Shown here piece by piece: positions 36,501 through 55,748 of a DNA stretch of 64,000 bases (its first letter is position 1; every line of letters begins with the position of its first letter). The stretch is taken from contig CM060850.1 in the NCBI GenBank assembly GCA_030737835.1, positions 6,377,299 through 6,441,298 on the forward strand, read 5' to 3'. The stretch is from Acorus gramineus (Eukaryota > Streptophyta > Magnoliopsida > Acorales > Acoraceae). The notes below the pieces were generated by a model. That model ran no database searches. It saw only the letters and a list, made by a program, of their open reading frames with translations, and had not been told where the DNA came from. A program made the position numbers and the translations under genes.

Positions 36501-37874
36501 GGGGCACCTTTGGTTCTGGAGGTGAAAGATCAGGGTCAAGTTATGATAGGGTTTCCTTCTATTTTATTTATTTCCATTTAGTGAAGGTTCGGGAGGAGGA
36601 ACCCAAAAAAGGTTACAAAGAAAGTTACAACCCGTGCCAATTGTTCCCGATAAGTGAAACGGGATTCTTTTGCCCAAGGATTCTCAAAGATCAAGCTCTA
36701 AGAAGCTAGGAACAACTTTAGAGATGCATCAATTCCAACATAGAAATGAACAAAGGCAATTACCTTAACTGCGATGATGGCATGATCAAGAAGAGGAAGT
36801 AAATTGGGATGGCTAAACAATGATGACACATGAATCTCCTGCCTCACCAACTGTAATTGCTCCTCAGTTTGAATAAGAACCTTCTTCATCGCATATGTAC
36901 CATCATCTAAAAAAATAACAAGAATTATCTGTTGTGTGAACATAAGCATAGGACAATTGTTTCAGCAGATAAAAACATCCACTAAACCCCTTAATAGAGC
37001 GGCCACTAAACCTGACTGGGATTTAACCGACATAAAGGCTAGGATTGTCAAAAAACCAAACTTTCTTATTGCACTCAGGATATTGCAAGATAAATGACAC
37101 TCCAATATGAATCTGTTAATTATGAAAAATAGAAGTCACAACCAATCGCAAGTAAAAGCTGTAATGAATTTGCATCCTCAACATCACAATAGCCTAACCC
37201 TCCAAATAGCCACCACCAAATAAGTAACTTAATAAACATTTAATAGGAGATTAATTGTTTCATCAACCACATATGTATATAAATGTTAAAAAACCTGTAA
37301 ATTAGTCAACAAACAATATGCCCACCTAAATCAATAAATCTGAAAAAATGAAGATGAATTTCCATAAGACCCAAAACATTCTTTGAGGCAATGAAACAGT
37401 TAAACAATGAAAAAAAATATAGATCTCAACAAGGATGACAGCAACAACAACAAAAAAAAGTTAACATCTTTGAATTAAAATCCTCTAAATTCGCATACAA
37501 AACAAATAAAACAGAAGCAACCAATCACAGATCAAGACCAAACACATCAAGGATTCAAATGCCCATCAAAACCCACACAATTGACGAAACAAGAGAAGCC
37601 CATCCCAAAACAAGACCAAACAAATCGACCCAGATACAAGAACAAATCTTTCAATCTCTCCGAGACATCAAAACCTACCTGAAACGTGAGAAGGGTCCTT
37701 GAATCTGGGCTCGGGGGACGCGGCGGAGACAACCTCCTTGACGAGGTAGACGTAGGCAAACCCGCCCTCGCCGAGCTGCCTCACGATCCTGAACCGGGTC
37801 TCGTTGATCCACACGTCGCCTCCTCCATTGACGGCGTCGTACAGGGCATTCAGGCCGGAGAAGGAGCAACCCAT
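30518..37874 (-). CDS. STK16-like serine/threonine protein kinase
   Basis: Six exons on the - strand, 37874-37679, 36906-36764, 35124-34981, 33649-33464, 31629-31505 and 30743-30518, give 339 aa with consistent phases and GT-AG borders. The N-terminus MGCSFSGLN has Gly2 and Cys3 for myristoylation and palmitoylation, as in the STK16/NAK family, so Golgi or plasma membrane attachment is expected. The domain shows a glycine loop (GEGGFAYVYLV, 35-45), catalytic Lys in AMKK (about 73), catalytic loop HNDVKPGN (Asp180, with Asn in place of the usual Arg of HRD), DFG 202-204, and FRAPELWD with APE at 236-238. ERTDIWSLGC follows. Almost the whole protein is kinase, as in this family. Introns hold a SINE and an antisense LINE remnant. 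The assignment to subfamily is firm; substrates are unknown. Confidence 0.93.
31956..32208 (+). mobile_element. tRNA-derived SINE in kinase intron 4
   Basis: Its RNA polymerase III promoter is well preserved: A box TGGCCTAATGG (31967-31977) and B box GGTTCGAGACT (32011-32021). A unique body ends in an A-rich tail (AAAAAAATAATAAAAAG, to about 32208). It is antisense to the host gene. AATTGTAAATCAG occurs twice just upstream, which obscures the target duplication. Confidence 0.75.
35930..36560 (+). mobile_element. LINE 3' fragment, antisense in kinase intron 2
   Basis: The + strand translation around 36176-36440 contains RETREHLFFGCSFCEKFWGKV and a later WR.FWKK segment, the zinc-finger-like C-terminal region (zf-RVT) of plant LINE ORF2. 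Upstream pieces resemble the preceding SLPTTCFKGL-type region with stops. It is a decayed 3' end with no RT palm. It is inserted opposite to the host gene. Confidence 0.7.
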
Positions 37875-37906
37875 GCTTTTTGGGTCTCTCTCTCTCTCTC
37901 TTTCTC

Positions 37907-37919
37907 TCTCTATATATAG
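37907..37919 (-). promoter_or_regulatory. TATA box and GA-rich leader of kinase gene
   Basis: On the - strand ACTATATATAGAG lies about 35-45 bp before the ATG and is followed by a GA microsatellite (plus-strand CT run at 37885-37911). The 5' UTR would be very short unless transcription starts elsewhere. Confidence 0.5.

Positions 37920-46402
<8,483 letters not shown>

Positions 46403-46438
<36 letters not shown>
46403..46438. repeat. CT/CA compound microsatellite at agmatine deiminase start codon
   Basis: A CT run followed by a CA run (GT then GA when read with the gene) ends exactly at the base before the ATG at 46402-46400, so the repeat makes up the 3' end of the 5' UTR. Confidence 0.9.
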
Positions 46439-46439
<1 letters not shown>

Positions 46440-46509
46440 TGACAAGAGTCCCAGACTTCACCATGATAGTCTTATACTTGCAAGAGTATCTTCAGCCTCT
46501 TGGGCACCG

Positions 46510-47590
46510 CTGGATACAACTTGGACGGATTGAACTTGACTCAACCGAATACTTGGACGGATTTGGAATTAGATTTTGCGGTATGTTTTAACATTTGAAT
46601 CCGAGCATCCGAGCATCCTTAATCTAATTCGGGTTAAATTTGAGTTAGAAACCCGAATCTAACCTGAACTCGAAACGAAATAAGGACGATAGATTTAAAT
46701 ATTCTAAATTATATTTTAATTTTAATAAAATAATTTTTGAGAAAAATCCATGCAACCCCTTAAAATCTTATTGAAATCTATATAACTTCCAAACTTTTTT
46801 TAAAATTCATATAACCTCCTGAAAACATCTAATAAATCCAAATAATCCTTTGAATAAAAATTTTGTTAATAGATGATGAATATTTTGGGCACATTTCGTT
46901 TAATTAACCCTGACTGAAAATACGATATACTAAAAAACCACTACAACTGATTAAAAATGTGAAAAATCCTATGAAAATGACGATTTTACCCTCTCTAGAT
47001 ATGTCATAAAACTCTATTCATACGAGTAAAATCGTCATTTATAGAAGATTTTTCACATTATTAATGCATTGTAGGTTTTTTTTTGTATACTGTGTTTTCT
47101 ACCAGGATTAACAAAAAATAACATTTACAAAATATTCACTATCTGTAAACATAAATTTTTTTGGGGGGGTTATTTAGATTTACTAGGTGTTTTCAGAGGG
47201 TTATATGGATTTAAGGAAAAATCAGGGGGTTATATGGATTTCAGTCAGTTTACAGGGGGTTATATGGATTTTTCCCTTTATTTTACCCCTAATCTATCAT
47301 TTCTATATTTTTAATAAAGATGTTCTTTAATTTTAACTTTCTTATATTTTTCGCGTGGATTATTGACTTTTATAAAATTCTAATTGTTTGGATTAACACA
47401 TTTTAAAAGTTAAATTAGAACCGACTCAAGTCTAATCCAATCCAAATCAAACTCGAACCCAATATGAACCCGAACGACAGAATCCAAATCAAACCCGATG
47501 AATTGGGTTTGGGTTAAGCTTCATGAGTTTAAGGACGGGTTGAGTTGAGTTTGAGCTAACTTTCCGACCGTTGAGTTGCACCCTTACCTT
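46510..47590. mobile_element. Composite element with CCGAAC/GGGTT-rich ends
   Basis: Blocks rich in ACCCGAATC/CTCGAAC words at 46520-46690 and 47420-47580 flank a foldback core. The right terminus TTGAGTTGCACCCTTA is of a type common on plant hAT-like elements. Exact left end and target duplication are not resolved, so it may be two nested elements. No coding capacity. Confidence 0.45.
46742..47274. mobile_element. Foldback element related to the one at 28721
   Basis: The left end AAAAATCCATGCAACCCCTTA mirrors the right end (reverse complement AAAAATCCATATAACCCCCT). Near the centre, ATGACGATTTTACCCTCTC pairs with GAGTAAAATCGTCATTTAT. The right arm has four direct repeats of a GGGGTTATATGGATTT-type word (about 47166, 47197, 47224 and 47255). 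It is noncoding. Confidence 0.75.
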
Positions 47591-47601
47591 ATCAAATATC
47601 T

Positions 47602-47858
47602 ATGTTGCACACAATCTTTTTTATAGTCTCAAATATAATCTTATATATTTTATTAACCCTCTCCACTCCTATAGGGAGTATATACTTTCTTAGAAATTTT
47701 TCATAATTTTTATAAATAATTTCATTTAATTTATTAAAGTATATATTTTATATTTTATAAAAAATACATATTTTATTAAATGAGGTTTCAGATTTAAAAA
47801 TAAAATAAAAACATGTGTAATCTGCATTTTAGATTGTAAAATGGATTGAGTGTAACAT
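47602..47858. mobile_element. 257-bp MITE
   Basis: The left end ATGTTGCACACAATCTTTTT and the reverse complement of the right end, ATGTTACACTCAATCCATTT, match through about 28 bp with few mismatches, continuing into TATAGTCT against TACAATCT. The core is AT-rich and noncoding. Similar end words occur near 28125, 62690 and 63170. Confidence 0.75.
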
Positions 47859-47949
47859 TTTTAAATATCAAATCAAATGAGTCTAAAAAAAAATTACTAA
47901 ATCAAGGAGATTTTCTTTTACTTAAATAAGCAATTACTCATTTTAAATG

Positions 47950-48430
47950 CTTCAACCCCCATTTGGATACGGAATATGCCACATAATAACTTGGAATAAA
48001 GCATAATAAATAATTTTTTGTATTTGGATGCAGTGATACTCTCGGATAACCTATGCCAAAATAAATTGATATAAAGTGGTACATGAATTCCAACCAACCA
48101 TTTGGAATTAAAATTATTCTAAGTTACTCCACCAAAGGATATGTAGGTCTACTATCAAATCAACTATAATCACATTTTATAAATCACCTATCAAATTAAC
48201 TATCATCGTTATTTCATCTTTTATAAATCTTTGTCTATAAATCTTTATCCATACTTTATTCACATTTTATCCAAACAATAAAAACTTTATTATTATATTT
48301 TTCAACGAAAATAATTCAAAACACAATGAAACATAAAATTACTTATTCCACTACTATACCTATTTATATTTATGATGATATAACTGTATGCCTAAGAATA
48401 AATCTTATTCTATATTCAAACATGGGCTCA
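47950..48430. mobile_element. MITE of about 480 bp
   Basis: CCCATTTGGATACGGAATA at the left pairs with the reverse complement of the right end, CCCATGTTTGAATATAGAATA. The core is AT-rich and noncoding. I did not settle the target duplication. Confidence 0.6.
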
Positions 48431-48875
48431 ATGTACTTTTTTGGATATCAACCAACATGATTCGAGGATAACTCAATCTTGATTGGAAAACATTGATATC
48501 TGTTAAAGTTTTTACTCATAGTTTTAAGTAATCAAATTTGAAACAAATTTTAGGTGAGGATTGGAGATGCAGAGAAAACAAAGATGGGAAAGAACAAAAT
48601 TACAGAATAACTCATAGGAAAAGTGCAGTGGTATGATGAATAATCTACTATAAATGTCTTGCATCCCATCATTTAAACAACCTTATAATTTAATTAAATA
48701 TACATCAGTTTTTGTAAACATGCATAGTCTCACACAAGCCCCTGAAAACTTGACGTTGGATATAAATGTCCCTCCAAAGTTTTATTTATCTTCTATTATT
48801 CTTTGTGTAAAATTTAACAATTCGATTCAGTTTGGCCTAGGTTTGGCAAATAATTCACTTCGGGCCACTTCATCT

Positions 48876-49320
48876 GGCGTTTGGTTACGCGATTGTAAAA
48901 CTGATTATCTGATTCTGTAAGAATCTAGGTTTTAAAATTGATTTTGCAGGAAGCTCACATCCCTCAACTTTTTAAAATCGCAGTTTTTGAACATTATTTG
49001 TCTGAAATTTGTGTGGAGGATGCTATTACACTAAGGGTGCGTTTGGTTGCGCGATTGTACTGTGATTGTGATTGCAGGAAGCTACGTTTACAATCGTGTA
49101 ACCAAATAGTTTTACTATAGCAGCTTCCTGCACACAGATTTTAAACAAATAGTGTTCAAAAACTGAGAAAGTGAACAGAATCAGTTTTGTAATCGCAGAT
49201 TCCTGCAGAATCAGTTTTGCAATCACGCAACTAAATGCACCTTAAAATTCTTTGATTGCATGATTACAAACGTAAATTTTAACAATCACAAACGCTGCAC
49301 AATCGTATAACAAAAGCACT
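48876..49320. mobile_element. Nested pair of MITEs upstream of SNU114
   Basis: An inner element (49032-49242) has clear inverted ends: TAAGGGTGCGTTTGGTTGCG on the left, and TAAGGTGCATTTAGTTGCG as the reverse complement of the right. It sits inside an older relative whose left end GGCGTTTGGTTACGCGATTG starts near 48877 and whose remains (ATTGCATGATTACAAACG, CACAATCGTATAACAAAAGC) continue to about 49320. They end about 250 bp before the SNU114 start codon. Confidence 0.7.
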
Positions 49321-49520
49321 TGCATTTGGTTGGAATTTGAACCGAATATGATGGTAATTTGATTTATGGTTTCATGATAAACCAAACCAAACAATCCTAT
49401 TCACACAACATTGATCTGACGGACCTCTCTTAAATGAAACGTTCCGCCGAAACATCTGACTTGGATCCCTCCACTTCAACTCTCACTCGCTCTGTTCCAT
49501 CTCCACCTCTCCATCCCCAG

Positions 49521-49540
49521 AAACCCTAACAAAACCCTAA
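49521..49540 (+). promoter_or_regulatory. Two telo-box motifs in SNU114 leader
   Basis: AAACCCTAA occurs at 49521-49529 and again at 49532-49540, about 30-45 bp before the ATG. Telo-boxes are common in promoters and leaders of plant translation and cell-cycle genes. Confidence 0.7.
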
Positions 49541-49566
49541 CCCCCTCCACCGCCGTCTCCGCCGCC

Positions 49567-52500
49567 ATGGACGAAAGCCTCTACGACGAGTTCGGCAACT
49601 ACATCGGCCCGGACATCGACTCCGACGCCTCAGACGCCTCCGATGACGAAGACGACCTTCCCTCCCCCTCCGCCTCCCCATCCGCCTCCGCCGCCGTCTC
49701 CTCCCCTGATGACCACCACCACAACCGCCAGGTCGTCCCCATGGACGAAGACGTCGACATGGACGCCCAGATCGTCCTCGCCGAGGAGAAGAAGTACTAC
49801 CCGACGGCGGAGGAGGTGTACGGCGAGGGCGTTGAAACCCTAGTCATGGACGAGGATGAGCAGCCCCTCGAGCAGCCCATAATCAAGCCCGTCCGCGCAC
49901 TCAAGTTCGAGCTGGGCGTTCGCGACTCCACCACCTACGTATCCACCGAGTTCCTCCTCGGCCTCATGTCAAACCCCTCGTTGGTCCGGAACGTCGCCCT
50001 CGTCGGGCACCTCCAGCATGGGAAGACGGTCTTCATGGACATGCTGGTGGAGCAGACGCACAAGATCTCGACTTTCGAACAGATCGGGGAGAAGCATATG
50101 AGGTACACGGACACGAGGGTTGACGAGCAGGAGAGGCGGATCTCGATCAAGGCGGTCCCGATGACGATGGTGCTGGAGGATGGGAACTTGAAGTCGTATT
50201 TATGTAACATCATGGACACGCCGGGGCACGTGAATTTCTCGGATGAGATGACCGCCGCCCTGCGGCTTGCGGATGGGGCGGTGCTGGTGGTCGATGCTGC
50301 CGATGGCGTGATGGTAACAACAAATTTTCTTTAAATAAACTGGTTGTTTTAGTTGTTTTTACATACCTCATGTAATTTAGAGAGTGTTTTTTTTTTTAAT
50401 GATGGTAAGAAATCTACCTCCAAAGTTCTTTTTTGAGTAAATTGGGAGAAGATAAGAATTTTTTGAAAAGATTTGAGTAAATGGTACCATACTAAACGAA
50501 GCTTTTACTCAAATTGTTAATGAAATTTGGGTATGGGTTTGAGTAAGGGCTGGAGATGGCCTTATAAAGAAGGATTTGGGTACAGTTTCAGAAAGAAAGG
50601 AGAAAAAGAAAACTGGGTTTAGAAAACTCCCATGCAAACCGAGATTTGAAAATACTGCAATAGAAGTTCAGCACTTGGGAGTTTTCCTCATTCCATAATC
50701 TGCAATTTTCCATTAATCAGCACCATGGACTGACTGACAGACTGAGCGCCCGCACGGTTAACTGCCCAATCTTTGAGAAATCAAACTGCACTCTCCCAAA
50801 TATATTCGAAATAAGGATTACTTCCCTGAAAAACCACTGTCTCTTGTGAGCCAAATGCCCCAACAGCAAGCCGCACCACTGATTATGACACCTTGCCCTT
50901 GATGCTCCTATCTCCCTTCTTCGATTTTTTTCCAGCTTCCCGAAGACCATCCAGATTGTTAGAATCTGCATTCATACCCACTGCAGCCCCGATAGATATC
51001 CACATGTTACGCACAAGAGGACAGCCACAGAACAGGTGCTCTAAGCATACAAAACATACAATGCATCGGAGCCCCATCCCCCCCATATAGACCTATACAC
51101 CCTTGTCATTAAACTCATTGTAAGCTAGCTCATAAATCCCTGCACCTTGAAAGGGACCTTTGTCCCCCAAATCACCTTGTCTTTTACCGTGGTATAGGAA
51201 TTGATAGGCTGCTCTCTACGCAACCAATTTTAACAATTTGTGACTGAAACCATTCTTTTCACATGGGACCCATAGAACCCTATCACGCTGCTCTTTGACC
51301 CCAGAAAATTCTTCCAGTTTGCTCATCAAATTTATAAATTCAGCAACTTCAGAATCTTGAAGATTTCATTTAAAACACGGCTGCCAAACCATTCATTTGT
51401 CCGACCTCCCCCAATAATCCCTAACCAACACAACTTTATTTGCTGCCACAACAGACAGTAAGGGAAAGGAGTCCCTCAGCGGTTGCTTGGCACACCAAAC
51501 TTCATACCAGAAAAGAATGTCAAAACCATTCCCCACGATCCATTTGATTGCAGGCCTGATTTCTTTCACAGAATTAACAATACCAGACCAGATTTTGATA
51601 GCTTTCATGCAGCATTTGGGATAAGACAGCCAGTGGCACACCTGTGTAATATTTCACGTTAATCATATTACACCACAATTGAGTATTATCTGAGAGCCAT
51701 CTTCTCGTCCACTTAACAAGAGTGGTTTATTCATATCCTCTATATTGTGGATCCCCATTCTGCTTCTTTTTTTCTGCTACAAATGAGATCTCATTTCTCT
51801 ATTCCTTCTCTCTTTGCCTCACTCCATAAAATTCTTTTCCTTATTTGCCCCAATTTGTTTATAATTCCATTATGAATTTAAATCACAGAGAACTAGAATA
51901 TCGTGAGGTTTCACAAAACCGCTTGTAAAAGGACTATCCTCTCCCCAATACTATGGCATTTACTTTTCTAACCATCTAACTTCTTCTCGAATCTACAATT
52001 CAGATGCACTGAATCTTGCTATGTTAAATAACCAAGATGCATAGGAGATCCAATGTTTCATGGGAAACATCTCCATCCGATATCCAATGATTCCGCCAAA
52101 CACAGCAATTCAGTCTGATCCATGTTCACCCAAGCATAGAGCTTTTAACTATTATTGTAAGGAAACGTGGAAGTTCATTGCTATGTATGAAGAGGGAGAC
52201 ATGACACAAATTAGAAATTCGGGTTATTTTTAATTGGATGATTTTATGATATTCTTTACTTTTTTTTCCATGGATATGTAATGGGTTGGAGGTGTGGAAG
52301 CGAGATATCTTTGATCTTGAATTGATTTTATTGCATTTGTTTTAATTGACCAGGTTAACACTGAGAGAGCTATACGCCATGCCATACAGGAGAGATTGCC
52401 CATTGTAGTAGTGATAAATAAGGTAATGCTCATGTTGTTGTGAAATTCTGGTCATGTTATGTATCATATATCATTTTTAATGGTCGTTCACACTTCCATA

Positions 52501-55500
52501 TGCATTTGAATGTGCGTTTGTTTTCTTAAAGGTGGATAGATTAATCACGGAGCTAAAGCTTCCCCCAGCTGATGCTTATTTCAAGTTGCGACACACATTG
52601 GAGGTCATCAATGAACTGATCTCATCCTTCTCCACCACTGCAGGAGGCATCAAGACAGTTGATCCAACTGCAGGGAATGTTTGTTTTGCTAGTGCAAGTG
52701 CTGGATGGTCCTTCACTCTGCAATCCTTTGCAAAACTATATGTGAAGCTCCATGGGATCCCATTTGACCACAACAAATTTGCTGCCCGTCTCTGGGGGGA
52801 CATGTATTATCATCCTGATGAGAGGGTGTTTAGGAAGAAACCTCCTGCTGGTGGAGGTGAAAGATCATTCGTGCAATTTATTCTGGAGCCTCTATACAAA
52901 ATTTACAGTCAAGTGATAGGAGAGCACAAAAAAAGTGTGGAATCTACTCTCGCCGAGCTTGGTGTGACTCTTAGCAATGCAGCGTATAAGCTGAATGTAC
53001 GTCCTCTTTTGAGGTTGGCCTGCAGCTCAGTTTTTGGGTCAGCCACTGGCTTCACTGATATGTTGGTTCAACATATCCCTTCTGCAAAGGATGCCGCAGC
53101 TAAGAAGGTAGATCACATATATACTGGGCCACAGGATTCATCACTTGTGGAAGCCATGAAAGACTGTGATTCTTCTGGCCCTCTCATGGTTAACGTGACC
53201 AAACTTTACCCGAAGTCTGACTGCAGTGTCTTTGATGCATTTGGACGAGTGTACAGTGGCACTCTCCAAACTGGTCAAACTGTACGGGTACTAGGAGAGG
53301 GTTATTCGCCGGATGACGAGGAAGATATGACTGTAAAAGAGGTCACAAAGCTGTGGGTTTATCAGGCGCGCTATCGTATTCCCATTAGCAAAGCACCCGC
53401 TGGTTCTTGGGTTCTTATCGAAGGTGTTGACGCGTCAATCATGAAGACTGCAACACTTTGCCCATTGCACATGGACGAGGATGTCTTCATTTTCCGCCCT
53501 CTTCACTTCAATACTCTGCCTGTTGTCAAGACAGCAACTGAGCCTTTGAATCCTAGTGAGCTACCGAAAATGGTTGAAGGACTTCGAAAGATCAGCAAGA
53601 GCTATCCCCTAGCCATTACAAAAGTTGAAGAATCTGGGGAGCACACTATACTGGGAACTGGAGAGATATATTTAGATTCAATCATGAAAGACCTTAGGGA
53701 ACTGTATTCTGAAGTGGAAGTCAAAGTATCTTCTCAGACTATTATGAACATCTTCATTCGCTGACTGATTTTGAGGATGCCATTATCTTTTTGCCATTTA
53801 CCATGTTTTTCCATGTTCTAATGCAGGTGGCCGATCCAGTGGTTTCTTTTTGTGAAACAGTGATCGAGACCTCATCTCTGAAGTGTTTTGCCGAAACACC
53901 AAACAGGAAGAATAGAATAACTATGGTAAATTCCATGATGGTCTTCTAATGTTCCAAATTTTCATTCTCCATCTGATTTGTGTTAGTTTGATGAACTACA
54001 TTCTATGAGATTCTAGTTGTTGGCTGATTTGATGCCTATGCACCAGCTTGCAGAACCTCTTGAGAAGGGCTTAGCAGAGGATATTGAAAATGGCGTTGTA
54101 AGTATTGACTGGCCTCGTAAAAAACTAGGTGATTTCTTTCAGAGCAAGTACGACTGGGATTTGCTTGCTGCACGTTCAATATGGGCATTTGGACCTGACA
54201 AGCAGGTAAAGAGCTGTTCTATTTGAATACAGCTAATGGATTATTGATATCATTACATGTAAAGTGCTTAGAAGGCCTTTACAACATCTCTTTTTCTCTC
54301 CTAAATTTTTATTTTGAATTTGTTAGATTTTTCTGGGGTACAAATGGGAGTTGAAATCCATTGTTTTTTCCTTATCTTGCCTTTTTGTTTTGTTATGGAA
54401 CTCTTTATTGCGTAATGGTAACTTATGTTCTGATATTTTATGCAGGGACCCAACATCTTGTTAGATGATACTTTACCAAGTGAAGTTGACAAAAGTTTAC
54501 TGAATGCTGTAAAGGATTCAATTGTTCAAGGGTAAACAAAAAATATTTACCTATTTTTTTTATTTTTTTTTATGAAGAAAAGCTTCCCTGGACTCAAGTT
54601 AACACCTTCATGTGCAGCTTCCAGTGGGGTGCCCGGGAAGGTCCCCTTTGCGATGAGCCCATCAGGAATGTGAAGTTCAAAATCCTAGATGCAACCATTG
54701 CTGCAGAACCGCTTCATCGTGGGGGTGGTCAAATTATTCCTACTGCTCGACGGGTGGCATATTCGGCTTTCCTGATGGCGACCCCACGGTTGATGGAGCC
54801 TGTTTATTATGTTGAGGTTCTATTTTCTGCCTTTAAATGACTTGAGAATATGCTGTAGTCAATGAACTAACTATTCTCTTGATACACTTTCAGATACAAA
54901 CACCTATAGACTGTGTCGGTGCAATTTACACTGTGTTATCGCGTAGACGTGGGCATGTGACAGCTGATCTACCAAAGCCTGGGACCCCTTCTTACATTGT
55001 CAAGGTTTGAATATTTAGCCACAGAATCATGTTATAATAGTGTACTGATATTTTTTTTTTAATAAAGATTAGAATTTAAATAAAGCTTCATTGCTGGAGC
55101 AGTGTAATGTTATTTATTCTTGGCAAATTTAATTCATTCTTTACTTTTATTAGTACACTGGATAGAAAAGAGACTTTATTTACCAGTAAATCTCTGGCAG
55201 ATGCCAACATGCATTTGCCAGGAATTTGTGATTATGCTGAACAGAAACACGTTTTTATTTAAGTTAGGATGCTTATTTTATTTCAAATCATTCTGGATAA
55301 CTGTTACTCTATTTAATATTCACAGGCATTCGTACCCGTGATAGAATCATTTGGCTTCGAAACGGATTTGAGATACCACACACAAGGGCAGGCATTCTGC
55401 CAATCGATATTTGATCACTGGGCCATAGTTCCCGGGGACCCACTCGATAAATCCATTGTTCTCCGGCCTCTTGAACCAGCCCCTGTTCAGCACCTTGCCC

Positions 55501-55748
55501 GGGAGTTCATGGTGAAAACAAGACGTCGGAAGGTAGTGTACTTGCTCTTCGCAATTCAATAAAGATAAATTTTCTTTTGTCCATACTGATCACAGAGCTG
55601 ATCAACAGAACTGATTGCTTACATTCATTTTTTATGTTGTGTGAAGGGTATGAGCGAGGATGTGAGCATCAACAGGTTTTTCGACGAGGCAATGGTTGTC
55701 GAGCTTGCACAGCAGGCTGCAGAGCTTCATCAGCCACACTTTTTGTAA
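49567..55748 (+). CDS. SNU114: U5 snRNP 116-kDa GTPase Snu114 (EF-2-like)
   Basis: Ten exons, 49567-50313, 52354-52422, 52532-53725, 53827-53925, 54047-54205, 54446-54531, 54618-54816, 54894-55004, 55326-55532 and 55647-55748, make 990 aa in one frame with GT-AG borders. Snu114 is the EF-2-like GTPase of the U5 snRNP and tri-snRNP that controls Brr2 during spliceosome activation and disassembly. The acidic N-terminus begins [15 protein letters not shown], a family hallmark. GTPase motifs are GHLQHGKT (147-154), DTPGHVNF (217-224) and NKVD (271-274, across the exon 2/3 junction). Later blocks include [59 protein letters not shown] and [18 protein letters not shown]. Its length matches plant orthologues. 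GCCGCCATGG gives a good start context. Intron 1 holds an antisense LINE remnant. Confidence 0.97.
50700..51650 (-). mobile_element. LINE ORF2 C-terminal fragment, antisense in SNU114 intron 1
   Basis: On the - strand, 51641-51393 encodes [13 protein letters not shown] then [18 protein letters not shown], and 51086-50883 encodes [16 protein letters not shown]. These are the W-rich linker and zf-RVT region of plant LINE ORF2, in the right order, with frameshifts between. The reverse transcriptase palm is absent. It fills about half of the 2-kb intron. Confidence 0.8.
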
